DNA from: Bradyrhizobium tropiciagri
GTDB lineage: Bacteria > Pseudomonadota > Alphaproteobacteria > Rhizobiales > Xanthobacteraceae
Direction of reading: 5' to 3'
NCBI RefSeq assembly: GCF_018130545.1
Contig: NZ_JAFCKF010000002.1
Span: forward strand, 682,001 to 746,000
DNA: 64,000 nt
Made by a program: the position numbers and the translations under genes. Under the pieces are notes generated by a model. It ran no database searches. It saw only the letters and a list, made by a program, of their open reading frames with translations, and was not told the DNA's origin. Positions 10,800-21,700 of this stretch are shown here, piece after piece. Each line of letters begins with the position of its first letter. Within the stretch, counting starts at the first letter, position 1.

Positions 10800-11738
10800 C
10801 TATTCGCCCTTCTCCTCGGCACCGTCGTGGTCACCCGCGTCGTCGGCGCGCTCGTCCGGCTCATCGGCGTCGACTTCACTGGCGTCGAGCTCGCCTGCGT
10901 CAGGCTCGTCCGCGTCCACCTCGGTCGCAGCTTCCGCTTCGACTTCAGTTTCAGCCTCGGCGGTCGTCTCGACCTCGGCAGTCCCAACCTCGGCCGACGC
11001 TTCGGTCTCAGCCTTCGGTTCCTCGGCCTCCGGTTCAACGGCTGGCGCCAGCAGCAGTTCCAGCGTATCGCCGGGCTCCAGCGGCTCCTCGTCCTCGCGC
11101 AGCGTCGCGTCATCCGACGGCGACGGAACGCTAAAGCCGGTCGGCAGGCGCGAGTCGAGCAGGCCGGTGCCCTTCAGCTCTTCCAGCCCCGGCAGGTCGC
11201 CGAGCGCTTCCAGGCTGAACTGCGACAGGAAGGCGTCGGTGGTTCCGAAGGTCAACGGACGGCCCGGCGTCTTGCGGCGGCCGCGCGGGCGGATCCAGCC
11301 GGTCTCGAGCAACACGTCGATCGTGCCCTTCGAGGTCACCACGCCGCGAATCTCTTCGATCTCGGCGCGGGTCACCGGCTGGTGATAGGCAACGATCGCC
11401 AGCACCTCGATCGCAGCACGCGACAGCTTCCGGGTCTCGGTGCTCTCGCGCGTCATCAGCCACGACAGGTCGCCCGCGGTGCGGAACGTCCACTTGTTGG
11501 CGACCCGAACCAGGTTGACGCCACGCGGCGCATATTCTGCCTGCAACTGTGCCAGCGCCTGCTTGATATCGACGCCATCGGGCATCCGCTTCGCGAGCGT
11601 TGCCTGATCGATCGGCTCGGCCGATGCGAACAGCAGGGCTTCCAGGAGCCGCAATTCCTCAGGACGCGCCACCGGATGATCCATCGGAGAAACCTCCTCC
11701 TCGGGCTCTTCTCTGCGCACTTCCGCCAAGCTTGCCAT
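10800..11738 (-). CDS. scpB: segregation and condensation protein ScpB
   Basis: 312 residues, longer than typical ScpB because of a C-terminal tail of more than 100 residues that is almost entirely acidic and Ala/Val-rich (EVETTAEAETEVEAEAATEV). The winged-helix core is seen in LRLLEALLFASAEPID and VTRAEIEEIRGV. The ATG at 11738 is preceded by AAGGAG six bases away, which favours it over the TTG at 11768. ScpB binds ScpA and the SMC ATPase to condense the chromosome. It follows scpA with a 22-base gap. The palindrome CCGGGAATATTCCGG overlaps the end of the intergenic space downstream. Confidence 0.93.
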   Translation of the reverse strand: MASLAEVRREEPEEEVSPMDHPVARPEELRLLEALLFASAEPIDQATLAKRMPDGVDIKQALAQLQAEYAPRGVNLVRVANKWTFRTAGDLSWLMTRESTETRKLSRAAIEVLAIVAYHQPVTRAEIEEIRGVVTSKGTIDVLLETGWIRPRGRRKTPGRPLTFGTTDAFLSQFSLEALGDLPGLEELKGTGLLDSRLPTGFSVPSPSDDATLREDEEPLEPGDTLELLLAPAVEPEAEEPKAETEASAEVGTAEVETTAEAETEVEAEAATEVDADEPDAGELDASEVDADEPDERADDAGDHDGAEEKGE

Positions 11739-11760
11739 GGGCTTGCTCTCCTTCTTCCAC

Positions 11761-12582
11761 TTACTCAACCGACAGGTCCGGCGCCGCCATTGCGGCCTGC
11801 GCTTGACGCTTTCGGAAATAGATCGGCGCGAACGCCTGCTTCTGGTTGATTTCCATCTCGCCTTCGCGAACCAGCTCGAGGGCTGCGGCGAAGCTCGACG
11901 CGAACACCGTCGCCTTCTGCTTGGGATCGGCGACGTAGTTCATCAGGTACTCGTCGAGGCAGCTCCAGTCCTCGGCGAGGCCGACCAGCCGCTCCAGCGA
12001 GGCGCGCGCTTCGGCCAGCGACCACACGGTGCGCTTCTGCAGATGAACGGTGGTCAGCACGCGTGACGCGCGCTGCGTGGCATAGGCCGACAGCAGGTCG
12101 TACAGGGTCGCGGTGAATTTCGGATGCTTGATCTCGGCGATCGATTCCGGATTGCCGCGCGGAAAGATATCGCGCTGGAACTGGGGCCGGTTCATCAGCC
12201 GGTTGGCCGCCTCGCGAATCGCCTCCAGGCGGCGCAGCCGGTTGGCAAGCGCGGTCGCCATTTCCTCGGCGCTCGGCCCTTCCGCGGTCGGCGGTTCGGG
12301 CAGCAACAGCCGCGACTTCAGGAACGCAAGCCAGGCGGCCATCACCAGGTAGTCAGCGGCGAGTTCGAGGCGAATCTTGCGCGCCGCCTCGATGAACGAA
12401 AGATATTGGTCGGCGAGCGCCAGGATCGAGATCTTCGCCAGATCGACCTTCTGCTGTCGCGCCAGCGTCAACAGCAGGTCGAGCGGGCCTTCATAGCCCT
12501 CGACGTCGACCACCAGCGCCGGTTCGCCATCAGCGAGATCGGCCGGCCGCCCGGTCTCAAACGATAGAATTTCAGCGGTCAT
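11761..12582 (-). CDS. scpA: segregation and condensation protein ScpA
   Basis: 273 residues. The kleisin subunit that bridges SMC heads. The signature YEGPLDLLLTLARQQKVDL near residue 30 is clear, followed by helical segments and the C-terminal winged helix (VRE...FAPIYFRKRQAQ). The ATG overlaps the nagZ stop (ATGA), so nagZ, scpA and scpB form one operon. Confidence 0.95.
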   Translation of the reverse strand: MTAEILSFETGRPADLADGEPALVVDVEGYEGPLDLLLTLARQQKVDLAKISILALADQYLSFIEAARKIRLELAADYLVMAAWLAFLKSRLLLPEPPTAEGPSAEEMATALANRLRRLEAIREAANRLMNRPQFQRDIFPRGNPESIAEIKHPKFTATLYDLLSAYATQRASRVLTTVHLQKRTVWSLAEARASLERLVGLAEDWSCLDEYLMNYVADPKQKATVFASSFAAALELVREGEMEINQKQAFAPIYFRKRQAQAAMAAPDLSVE

Positions 12583-13601
12583 GCCGTCCCTACCCGATCC
12601 AACAACGCATCCAGTTCAGCCCGCGCCGCCTGCCGGTCGAGCGGCTGGGGCTGCTTCCGTGCAGCAAGCGTCGCCTTGGCGCGCTCAAGCGCCTTGCCGG
12701 CCAATTCCGGCGTCTCCCGCGCGACCTCGTGCATCTCGTCGATATTGCCGTTGCAGTGCAGAATCACGTCGCAACCGGCAGTGACGATGGCGCGGGTCCG
12801 TTCGGCAATCGATCCGGCTAGCGCATTCATCGACACGTCATCACTCATCAACAAACCCTGAAACCCGATCAGGCCGCGAATCACCTGTTCGATGATTGTC
12901 GCAGAAGTCGTTGCCGGATGGACGGGGTCCAGCGCGCTAAACACAACATGTGCAGTCATGGCCATCGGCAGGTCCGCCAGCGGCCGGAACGCGGCGAAAT
13001 CGGTCCGTTCCAGCTCGGCTTTGGCGGTATCGACCGTCGGAAGCCGGAAATGGCTGTCTGCAGTGGCCCGGCCATGGCCGGGAATATGCTTGAGAACCGG
13101 CAGCACTCCGCCCTGTTCCAGCCCGTCGGTGACCGCGCGGGCGATCGCAGCGACCTTGTCCGGTTCGGTTCCATAGGCCCGGTTGCCGATCACGGCATCG
13201 GCGCCGGCCACCGGAACGTCGGCTAGAGGCAGGCAGTCGACGGTGATGCCGAGGTCGATCAGATCGGCCGCGATCAGCCGCGAACTGAGCCGGGCCGCAG
13301 CAAGCCCGAGCCTGGGATCGATGTCGTAGAGCGCGCTGAAGCTCGCGCCGGGCGGATAGACCGGCCAGTGCGGCGGTCCGAGCCGCTGCACCCGCCCGCC
13401 TTCCTGATCGATCAGGACCGGGGCATCGGCCGCCCCCACAGCTGACCTGAGTTCCCCAACAAGAGCCGCCACTTGGGCGGGACTCTCGATGTTGCGCTTG
13501 AACAGGATGAAGCCCCATGGCCGCTCAGTGCGAATGAATTCGCGTTCAGCGTCATTGAGGGCCAGCCCGGATACACCCGTGATGAATGCGCGGTTCGTCA
13601 T
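12579..13601 (-). CDS. nagZ: beta-N-acetylhexosaminidase NagZ
   Basis: 340 residues, glycoside hydrolase family 3. It removes N-acetylglucosamine from anhydromuropeptides in cytoplasmic cell-wall recycling. Signature pieces: GFILFKRNI, LIDQEGGRVQRL, KHIPGHGRATADSHF (catalytic His/Asp loop) and LLMSDDVSMNAL (nucleophile Asp). Coupled by overlap to scpA and downstream of the SPOR-domain gene, the conserved alphaproteobacterial order. Confidence 0.95.
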   Translation of the reverse strand: MTNRAFITGVSGLALNDAEREFIRTERPWGFILFKRNIESPAQVAALVGELRSAVGAADAPVLIDQEGGRVQRLGPPHWPVYPPGASFSALYDIDPRLGLAAARLSSRLIAADLIDLGITVDCLPLADVPVAGADAVIGNRAYGTEPDKVAAIARAVTDGLEQGGVLPVLKHIPGHGRATADSHFRLPTVDTAKAELERTDFAAFRPLADLPMAMTAHVVFSALDPVHPATTSATIIEQVIRGLIGFQGLLMSDDVSMNALAGSIAERTRAIVTAGCDVILHCNGNIDEMHEVARETPELAGKALERAKATLAARKQPQPLDRQAARAELDALLDRVGTA

Positions 13602-13647
13602 CCGGCCGATTAGGCCGCATGCGGCACGCCGGTCAAGGAAACGGCCG

Positions 13648-15129
13648 CTAATTTCTTTGGATGAAGCAATTCGGCAGGCCGGCCGACTTCAAGCGGCTGC
13701 AGAGCTGGTTGGCCTCCTCCGCGGAGCCGAGCGGGCCGGCGAAGGCGCGGTAATACACCCCCTTCTCCGCGAGATCGACGCGTCTGACGACCAGCGGCTG
13801 GGAAGCCAGCAAGCCGGAATACTTGCCTTGCAGCACCTTGTACGACGCCTGCGCGTCCGCCTCGTTCTTCTGCGACGACACCTGCACCAGATATCCACCG
13901 CCGCCGACTGAGGCTGTCGAGGTCGACGCCACCCGGGTCGGAGGCGCGGCAGGCGTCGCATCGACCTGACCTGGGGCCAGCGACATCGGCGCATTCACGC
14001 TGGCATTGGCTGCCGAAGGATTGCCGCGCGACACCGGCGGCTTCGCCGCGGCCGCAGGCTTGGTGGCCGGCGCCGCCGCGGCCGGCGCGCCGTCAGGCGT
14101 CTCGCCCTTGACCGCGAGGGTGCGGATCTTGCGCGGCTCGCTGTTCGACAAGGTGCCGTTCGCCGTGATCGGCGCCGGTGCCGGCTGCGCAGTCTGCACG
14201 CTGGCGGCCGGCGGCGGATTGGCGTTCGCGTTCAGCGGCGGAAACACCACGCGCGGTCCGGCGGTCTTCGAATTGACGTCGACCGGGGTCTCTTCGCGCG
14301 ACACGATCTTCTCGCCGCCGTCACCCGTCGCCATCCGATCCGGCGTCTTGGCCGACGCATCGGCCTGCACCGGGATCACCTTGGTCGGCGTGTTGTCAGC
14401 CTTGATGATCGGCGGTTCGCCGCTGCGGGGTGAGCCGACATAGTTGCGATACGCGAGCGCGCCGCCGGTGCCCACCACCGCAAGCGCCACGACCGCTGCA
14501 ACCGTCATCAAGCCACTGCTGCGCTTGCGCGGTTCGGGTTCTTCCTCATAGGCCTCATAGGCGTAGGGATCGTCCGGATAGGCCGGATCGCGCTGCAGAT
14601 CCTGTTCACCGGCTTCGAGCTGGCCGTACAGCGCGTCGTCATAGCGCGACGGATCCTGGGTCTGAGTGCCGTAATGCGGCTCGTCGTCAAACGCCTCGGG
14701 CTGCCGAGCAGGCTCAACCGGCCGATACGCAGGCTCGACCGACCGATAGGTTGCGACCGGCTCGGGCGCAGGCTGCGGCTGCTGTGCCGCTGCATAGCGA
14801 TGCAAGGGATGCACCGGCTTCGGCAGATCATCCGGCTCAGGCTCGTCGTATTCGGTGTGCTGCACCGGCGGCGGAACAACCGCGTCCTGCCGCGCGCGCT
14901 GCATCCAGGGCGGCGGGCCGGCGGGCGGTGTATCGTCCTCTCCAGCCTGCGGCTCATACTGTTGCGGTCGTGCATTGGCGCGCGATTGCAACGGACGCGG
15001 CGGCGGCTTGTTGGCGGTGCCGAATGGATCCGTCTGGCCGATCAACCGTGCCAGTTCGGCAAGCGGATCGCTGTCGGCCTTGGGAGCCGTGTCGGCGGAA
15101 AAATGTCGGTCCTGATATCGATCAGCCAT
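13648..15129 (-). CDS. SPOR-domain cell-division-associated membrane protein
   Basis: 493 residues from ATG 15129 (MADRYQDRHF); an AAGGGG site lies upstream. A long Pro/Gln/Asp-rich cytoplasmic region is followed by a single membrane helix (LMTVAAVVALAVVGTGGALA, around residue 205), a Pro/Ala-rich periplasmic linker and a C-terminal SPOR domain (from YLVQVSSQKNEADAQ to the end). SPOR domains bind denuded peptidoglycan at the division septum. It sits between argS and nagZ, fitting a cell-wall role. The open frame extends upstream to 15174 but without a conserved start. Confidence 0.88.
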   Translation of the reverse strand: MADRYQDRHFSADTAPKADSDPLAELARLIGQTDPFGTANKPPPRPLQSRANARPQQYEPQAGEDDTPPAGPPPWMQRARQDAVVPPPVQHTEYDEPEPDDLPKPVHPLHRYAAAQQPQPAPEPVATYRSVEPAYRPVEPARQPEAFDDEPHYGTQTQDPSRYDDALYGQLEAGEQDLQRDPAYPDDPYAYEAYEEEPEPRKRSSGLMTVAAVVALAVVGTGGALAYRNYVGSPRSGEPPIIKADNTPTKVIPVQADASAKTPDRMATGDGGEKIVSREETPVDVNSKTAGPRVVFPPLNANANPPPAASVQTAQPAPAPITANGTLSNSEPRKIRTLAVKGETPDGAPAAAAPATKPAAAAKPPVSRGNPSAANASVNAPMSLAPGQVDATPAAPPTRVASTSTASVGGGGYLVQVSSQKNEADAQASYKVLQGKYSGLLASQPLVVRRVDLAEKGVYYRAFAGPLGSAEEANQLCSRLKSAGLPNCFIQRN

Positions 15130-15206
15130 TGTGATGATGCATCCCCTTCGGGACAGCGCCAAGATCGCCGGCACAGCCGGTCCGAACGAGTTGGCCCCTG
15201 CCAGAT

Positions 15207-15234
15207 GCCCTCACAAATCCCCACTCGTGAGGGC
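15207..15234 (-). terminator. hairpin between argS and SPOR gene
   Basis: GCCCTCAC/GTGAGGGC, 8 bp perfect, 12-base loop. There is no clear T-run, so it may be a weak terminator or a processing site. Confidence 0.4.
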
Positions 15235-15247
15235 CTAATGCCCCTGC

Positions 15248-17044
15248 CTACCGCATCTCGGTCGGAGCGTGGACGCCTAGAACAGCTAAGCCCGATGCCA
15301 GAACCGAGACGACGCCCTGAACCATTGCCAGTCGCGCCCTCGTGATCTCTGCATCATTATTGATAATGAAGCGTAAATAGGGCAAATCGCGCCCCTTGGT
15401 CCAAAGCGCATGAAATTCACTGGCCAAATCATATAGATAAAAAGCGATTCGGTGCGGCTCATGTGCCACCGCGGCAGCTTCAATCATCCGGGGATACAGC
15501 GCAAGCCGCTTCAACAGGTCGAGCTCGGCCGGGTCGGTCAGCCGTTCGACCGCAGCGTCGCGCAGATAGGCCAGCCTGGCATCATCGGTCACGGGCAGGT
15601 CGGGAACCGCCTCCTCGCGCGCGTTGCGGAAGATCGAATGGCCGCGCGCGTGGCCGTACTGGACGTAGAAGACGGCGTTGTCCTTTGACTGCTCGATGAC
15701 CTTGGCGAGGTCGAAATCGAGCACCGCGTCGTTCTTGCGGAACAGCATCATGAATCGCACGGCGTCGGAGCCGACCTCGTCGACCACCTCGCGCAGCGTG
15801 ACGAAATCGCCGGAACGTTTCGACATCTTCACCGGCTCGCCGTCGCGCAGCAGCTTCACGAGCTGCACGATCTTGACGTCGAGTGTCGCCTTGCCCGCAG
15901 TTACCGCCTTCACCGCCGCCTGCATGCGCTTGATGTAGCCGCCGTGATCGGCGCCGAACACGTCGATCAGATTGGTGAAGCCGCGCTCGAACTTGTTGCG
16001 GTGGTTGGCGATGTCGGACGCGAAGTACGTATATGAACCGTCCGACTTGATCAGCGGACGATCGACGTCGTCGCCATAGGCGGTGGCTCGGAACAGCGAC
16101 TGCTCGCGATCCTCGTAATCCTCGACCGGCTTGCCCTTCGGTGGCGGCAGGCGCCCCTCATAAATGTCGCCCTTGGCGCGCAGGAAATCGATCGTCTCGG
16201 CGACCTTGTTGTTGCCTGACGCGATCAGCGAGCGCTCGGAAAAAAACACGTCGTGATGGATGTTGAGCGCGGCGAGGTCGCCCTTGATCATCTCCATCAT
16301 CATGGCGATCGACTTGTCGCGCACGATCGGCAGCCATTCGGCGTCCTTCATGTCGAGCAGCTTCTCGCCGTATTCCTTGGCCAGCGCCTGACCGACCGGC
16401 ACGAGATAATCGCCGGGATAGAGCCCTTCCGGGATCGCGCCGATATCCTGCCCAAGCGCCTCGCGGTAACGCAGGAACGCCGAGCGCGCGAGCACGTCGA
16501 CCTGGGCGCCGGCGTCGTTGATGTAATATTCGCGGCAAACGTCGAAGCCGGCGAATTGCAGCAGGCTGCACAGCGCGTCGCCGAACACGGCGCCGCGGCA
16601 GTGACCGACATGCATCGGCCCGGTCGGGTTGGCCGAGACGTATTCGACATTGACCTTTTCGGCCTTGCCGATGTCGCTGCGTCCAAAAGCGGAGCCGGCG
16701 GCCAGCACCGCGCGCAGCGCGTCCGCCCAGACCTGCGGCTTCAAGGTCAGGTTGATGAAGCCGGGCCCGGCGACATCGACCGAGGCCACCAGCGCATCGG
16801 CGCGCAGCCGCTCGGCGATCTTGTCGGCGAGCTCGCGCGGCTTGGCCTTGGCATCCTTGGCGAGCACCATCGCGGCATTGGTCGCCATGTCGCCATGGCT
16901 GGCATCGCGCGGCGGCTCCACCACGACACGCGTGAAATCGATGCCCGCAGGCCAATTGTCCTCGGCTGCGACAGCGGCACAGATCGCGTGCACGCGCGTC
17001 AGCATGTCGGCAAAAAGGTGTGGTGAAGCAGTGGTGTCGGCCAT
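15248..17044 (-). CDS. argS: arginyl-tRNA synthetase
   Basis: 598 residues; class I enzyme that charges tRNA-Arg. The HIGH-type motif is [20 protein letters not shown] (near residue 130) and the KMSKR-like loop is [12 protein letters not shown]. The C-terminal DALR anticodon-binding domain ends with the usual [14 protein letters not shown] segment. The ATG at 17044 lies 10 bases after the dgt stop, so dgt-argS are cotranscribed. Confidence 0.97.
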   Translation of the reverse strand: MADTTASPHLFADMLTRVHAICAAVAAEDNWPAGIDFTRVVVEPPRDASHGDMATNAAMVLAKDAKAKPRELADKIAERLRADALVASVDVAGPGFINLTLKPQVWADALRAVLAAGSAFGRSDIGKAEKVNVEYVSANPTGPMHVGHCRGAVFGDALCSLLQFAGFDVCREYYINDAGAQVDVLARSAFLRYREALGQDIGAIPEGLYPGDYLVPVGQALAKEYGEKLLDMKDAEWLPIVRDKSIAMMMEMIKGDLAALNIHHDVFFSERSLIASGNNKVAETIDFLRAKGDIYEGRLPPPKGKPVEDYEDREQSLFRATAYGDDVDRPLIKSDGSYTYFASDIANHRNKFERGFTNLIDVFGADHGGYIKRMQAAVKAVTAGKATLDVKIVQLVKLLRDGEPVKMSKRSGDFVTLREVVDEVGSDAVRFMMLFRKNDAVLDFDLAKVIEQSKDNAVFYVQYGHARGHSIFRNAREEAVPDLPVTDDARLAYLRDAAVERLTDPAELDLLKRLALYPRMIEAAAVAHEPHRIAFYLYDLASEFHALWTKGRDLPYLRFIINNDAEITRARLAMVQGVVSVLASGLAVLGVHAPTEMR

Positions 17045-17053
17045 GGCAGGGCG

Positions 17054-18262
17054 CTAACGCAAATCCGGGGTCGAGTCAAAAAGCCTTTGGTGTTCGATCA
17101 GGGCGAAACGGTCGGTCATCCCGGCAATGAAATTGCCGATCCGCCTGTTCCGCGCGCTGGCGGTCTCCTGCACGCTGCCCTCGATCCATTCCGCCGGCAG
17201 GTCGCCCGGCGATTGCCGGTAGCGCTCGAACAGATTGCGGACCACCTGCTCGGCTTCCCGCATCACCAGCATCACCCGTGGATGGCGATACATCCGGCGG
17301 AACAGGAACGCCTTGATCGCCGCCTCCTGCTCGGCCACCTCAGGCGGAAACGCGATCAGCGGCGCATTGTGGTGGCGCACATCCCCCGCCGATTGCGGCT
17401 GCGCGGCGGCGAGGCGCCGGCTCGCCTCGTTGAAAACAGCGCTGATGAAATGTGAGATCAGCTCACGCACCAGTTCGGCGCCGCGCCGGACCTCGTCGAG
17501 ATCAGGGTAGTGCCGGTCGATCTCGGCGATGATCTCCGATGTCAGCGGCATTTCCTTGAGATCGTCGACCGCAAACAGGCCGGCCCGCAGGCCGTCGTCG
17601 ATGTCATGGGCGTCATAGGCGATGTCGTCGGCGAAGGCCGCGATCTGCGCCTCGAGCGAGGCATAGCTCCAGAGTTCGAGGTCGTAGGTCTTGTTGTAAT
17701 CGGCGATCCCGACCGGAATGCCGCTTTGCAGATAGCGGCCGGCCGGCGCGCCGTTGCGTTCGGTGAGCGGACCGTTGTGTTTGACGATGCCCTCGAGCGA
17801 TTCCCAGGTCAGGTTCAGCCCGCCGAACTCGGGATAGCGATGCTCCAGCGAGGTGACGACCCGCAGCGCCTGGGCGTTGTGATCGAAACCGCCATCCTCC
17901 CGCAGGCACTCATCGAGCGCCCGTTCCCCGGCATGGCCGAACGGCGGATGGCCCAGGTCATGCGCCAGCGCCAACGTCTCGGTCAGGTCCTCGTCGACGC
18001 CGAGCTGGCGCGCCAGCGCGCGGGCGATCTGGGCGACCTCCAGCGAATGGGTCAGCCGGGTGCGGTAGTGATCGCCCTCGTGGAAGACGAAGACCTGGGT
18101 CTTGTGCTTGAGGCGGCGGAACGCGGTGGAATGGATCACCCGGTCGCAATCGCGCCGGAACGGGCTGCGGGTCCGGCTTGGCGGCTCCGTGACCAGCCGG
18201 CCACGGCTGCTGTCGGGGTCGCAGGCATAAGGCGCACGGGGGGCAGCCATTCCGACCGACAC
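17054..18262 (-). CDS. dgt: dNTP triphosphohydrolase-like protein (Dgt family)
   Basis: 402 residues, HD-superfamily hydrolase that converts dNTPs to deoxynucleosides and triphosphate. HD residues are visible in [23 protein letters not shown] and [17 protein letters not shown], with the third Asp in [13 protein letters not shown]. The start is GTG at 18262 (MSVGMAAP); ATG at 18250 is also possible. Head of the dgt-argS operon, divergent from erpA. Confidence 0.93.
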   Translation of the reverse strand: MSVGMAAPRAPYACDPDSSRGRLVTEPPSRTRSPFRRDCDRVIHSTAFRRLKHKTQVFVFHEGDHYRTRLTHSLEVAQIARALARQLGVDEDLTETLALAHDLGHPPFGHAGERALDECLREDGGFDHNAQALRVVTSLEHRYPEFGGLNLTWESLEGIVKHNGPLTERNGAPAGRYLQSGIPVGIADYNKTYDLELWSYASLEAQIAAFADDIAYDAHDIDDGLRAGLFAVDDLKEMPLTSEIIAEIDRHYPDLDEVRRGAELVRELISHFISAVFNEASRRLAAAQPQSAGDVRHHNAPLIAFPPEVAEQEAAIKAFLFRRMYRHPRVMLVMREAEQVVRNLFERYRQSPGDLPAEWIEGSVQETASARNRRIGNFIAGMTDRFALIEHQRLFDSTPDLR

Positions 18263-18401
18263 TGTATTTTAGTCCTTATCCATTTGATTCCATGGTCCGA
18301 CGCACTTAACTATGTCTGAGGCGGCGGACCAAATGAATTGGGCATGACGCCGGGCGTGATCCGATCAGATCGCGCCGAGAATAGGTTTTCGGAGACCGAC
18401 C

Positions 18402-18731
18402 ATGACTGCTGCCATTACTGTCAGCGAACGGGCTGCCCGCCGGATCGGGCAGATCCTCAGCAAGGAAGGCGACGGCGCCAAGCTGCGCATTTCCGTCGAG
18501 GGCGGCGGCTGCTCCGGTTTCCAGTACAAGTTCGACGTCGAGCGCACCCAGGCCGATGACGACCTCGTGATCGAGCGCGACAGCGCCGTGGTGCTGATCG
18601 ATCCCGCCTCGGTCCCGTTCCTGGCGGGCTCGGAAGTCGACTTCGTCGACGATTTGATCGGCGCCTCGTTCCGCGTCGTCAACCCGAACGCCACCGCCTC
18701 CTGCGGCTGCGGCACCAGCTTCTCGATCTAA
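18402..18731 (+). CDS. erpA: iron-sulfur cluster insertion protein ErpA
   Basis: 109 residues, A-type carrier that delivers [Fe-S] clusters to apoproteins. The three cluster-binding cysteines are in GGGCSGFQYKF and CGCGTSFSI at the C-terminus. Preceded by a GGAG site and divergent from dgt, an arrangement conserved in related genomes. Confidence 0.96.
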   Translation: MTAAITVSERAARRIGQILSKEGDGAKLRISVEGGGCSGFQYKFDVERTQADDDLVIERDSAVVLIDPASVPFLAGSEVDFVDDLIGASFRVVNPNATASCGCGTSFSI

Positions 18732-18759
18732 CGCATTCTCATCTGACGCGGCTTCGCGA

Positions 18760-18782
18760 GGCGAACCGGTAACCGGTTCGCC
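18760..18782. terminator. hairpin between convergent erpA and RND permease
   Basis: GGCGAACCGG-TAA-CCGGTTCGCC, 10-bp perfect stem. It has no long T-run on either side; probably a shared 3' end structure. Confidence 0.5.
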
Positions 18783-18794
18783 GGAGAGCTCACG

Positions 18795-21700
18795 CTATTC
18801 CGCCGCCACCACTTGCGGCCGTTCGACGTCGCCCTCCGCCTGCGGATCGAGCTTGCGGCGCAGCCTGCGGTCGATGCGGTCGAGATAGATGTAGATCACG
18901 GGCGTGATGAACAGCGTCAGCAGCTGCGACACGCAGAGCCCGCCGACCACGGCGACGCCGAGTGGCTGACGCAGCTCGGCACCTGCGCCCGCGCCGAGCG
19001 CGATCGGCAGCGTGCCGAAGATCGCCGCGAACGTCGTCATCATGATCGGGCGGAAGCGCAGCAGCGCCGCCTCGCGGATCGCATGCTCAGCGCTGAGCCC
19101 GACGCGGCGGCGCTCCAGCGCGAAGTCGACCATCATGATCGCGTTCTTCTTGACGATGCCGACCAGCATCACGATGCCGATCATCGCAATCACCGACAGC
19201 TCCATCCCGAAAAGCATCAGCGTCAGGATCGCGCCGATGCCGGCCGACGGCAGGCCGGAGATGATGGTGATCGGGTGAATGAAGCTCTCGTAGAGGATGC
19301 CGAGGATCACAAAGGCTGCGAACACCGCGGCGAGGATCAAGACGCCCTGCCCGCGCAGCGAATCCTGGAACACCTGCGCGGTGCCGGAGAATCCCGTCGC
19401 GATCGTCGGCGGCAAATTCGCGGTCTGCTCGAGCTCGGTGATCTTGTCGACCGCGTAGCCCAGCGAATTGCCGGGCGCGAGATTGAACGAGATCGTCACC
19501 GCCGGCTGCTGACCCTGATGGTTGATCTGCAGCGGCCCGACTGACGGCACGAGCTTCGCCACCGCATCGAGCGGAATGGTCTGGCCGTTCGCAGTCTTCA
19601 TGTAGAGCTTCGACAGATCCGACGGATCGACCCGGAACTGCGGCTGCACCTCCAGGATGATCTGGTAGTCGTTCGACGGCATGTAGATGGTGCCCACCTG
19701 CCGCGCGCCGTAGGCGTTGTAGAGCTGGTTACGCACCTGATCGACGGTGACGCCGTAGACCGCCGCCTTCTCGCGGTCGATGTCGACCGTCATCTGCGGG
19801 TTCTTGATGTAGAGATCGGTGGTGACGTCGAGCAGGCCTGGAATCTTCTCGATCTTGTCGCGCATGTCAGGCGCCAGCCGGTACAGCGACTCGGTGTCGC
19901 CGCTCTGCATCACATACTGATACTGGCTCTTCGAGATGCGGCCGCCGATGTTGAGGTTCTGGACGCTCTGGAAGAACGCCTGCATGCCCGGGATCTCGCG
20001 CGCCTTCTGCCGCAGCCGCCCGATCACGACGGTCGCGTTGTCGCGGGCCTTTTGCGGCTTCAGCGCGATGAACAGCCGGCCGTAATTGGTGGTCGGATTG
20101 GGACCGCCGGAGCCGACCGTGGAGTTGACGTAGTCGACTGCCGGATCGGTCCGCATCACCTCGACCAACGCCTGCTGGCGTACCTTCATCGCCTCGAACG
20201 AGGTGTCGGTCGCGGCCTCCGTCACGCCGATCAGGAAGCCGGTGTCCTCCTGCGGGAAGAACCCCTTCGGCGCGATCATGTAGAGGTAGATGGTGCCGCC
20301 GAGCGTCGCCAGCGTCACCACCAGCATCAGGGCCTTCTTGGCCAGCACCCAGTCCAGCGCCCATTCATAGGCGCGCAGCCAGGCCTCGAACATCGCCTCG
20401 AACGCCCGCAGCACGATGTTCGGCCGCTTGGTCGCGTCATGCGCACGCAGCACGCGGGCGCAGAGCATCGGCGTCAGGGTCAGCGATACGAAGCCGGAGA
20501 CGATGATCGCAACCGAGATCGTCACCGCGAATTCGCGGAACACGCGGCCAACGATGCCGCCCATCAGCAGCACCGGAATGAACACCGCAATCAGCGAGAA
20601 GGTGATCGAGATGATGGTGAAGCCGATCTCGCGGGCGCCCTTCAGGGCCGCCTCGAACGGTTTCATGCCGTGCTCGATATGGCGGACGATGTTCTCTAAC
20701 ATGACGATGGCGTCGTCGACCACGAAGCCGACCGAGAGCGTCAGCGCCAGCAGCGTCATGTTGTTGATGGAGTAGTCCAGCGCGTACATGACCGCGCAGG
20801 TGCCGAACAGCGAGATCGGCACCGCCAGCGCCGGAATGAAGGTCGCGGACGCCGAACGCAGGAACAGGAAGATCACCAGGATCACCAAGGCGATCGCGAT
20901 CAGCAGGGTTTCCTCGACGTCGCTGACCGCCTGCCGGATCGAGACCGAGCGGTCCATCATGACTTGCATGGTCACCGAGGGTGGGATCGCGGCGCGCAGC
21001 GACGGCAGTTTGGCCAGTACGGCATCGACCACGGCCACCGTGTTGGCGTCAGGCTGCTTCTGGATCGCGAGCACGATCGCGCGCTCGTCATTCATCCAGG
21101 TCGCGATTTTGTCGTTCTCGACGCTGTCATAGACCTTGGCGATCTCGTCGAGCCGGACCGGCGAGCCGTTGCGCCAGGCAACGTAGATCTGGCGGTAGTC
21201 GGCCGCCTTGTCCATCTGGCCGGAGGCCTGCAGCGCGACGTCCTGCTTGGGGCCGTTCAGCGTACCGACCGGGGTCGAGGAATTGGCACGCGACACCGCT
21301 GCACGGATATCCTCCATCGAGACGCCGCGCGCGGCCGCGGCCTCCGGATCGGCCTGGACCCGGATCGCGAATTTCTGCGCGCCGTAGATCAAGACCTGGG
21401 CAACGCCCGGCAGCTGTGACAGCGCCTGCCCGATCGTGATGTCGCCATACTCATTGACCGCCGAGAGCGGCAGCGTCGCCGAGCCCAGTGAGACGAACAG
21501 CACCGGGAAATCCGCCGGGTTCACCTTCCGGAAGCTCGGCGGGATCGTCATCTCGATCGGCAGCCGGCGCTGCGCGATGGTCAATGCCGTCTGCACGTCG
21601 AGGGCCGCGGCGTCGATGCTGCGGTTGAGGTCGAACTGGATGGTGATGACGCTCGTTCCCTGCGACGAGTTCGAGTTCATCGACGAGATGCCGGCAATGG

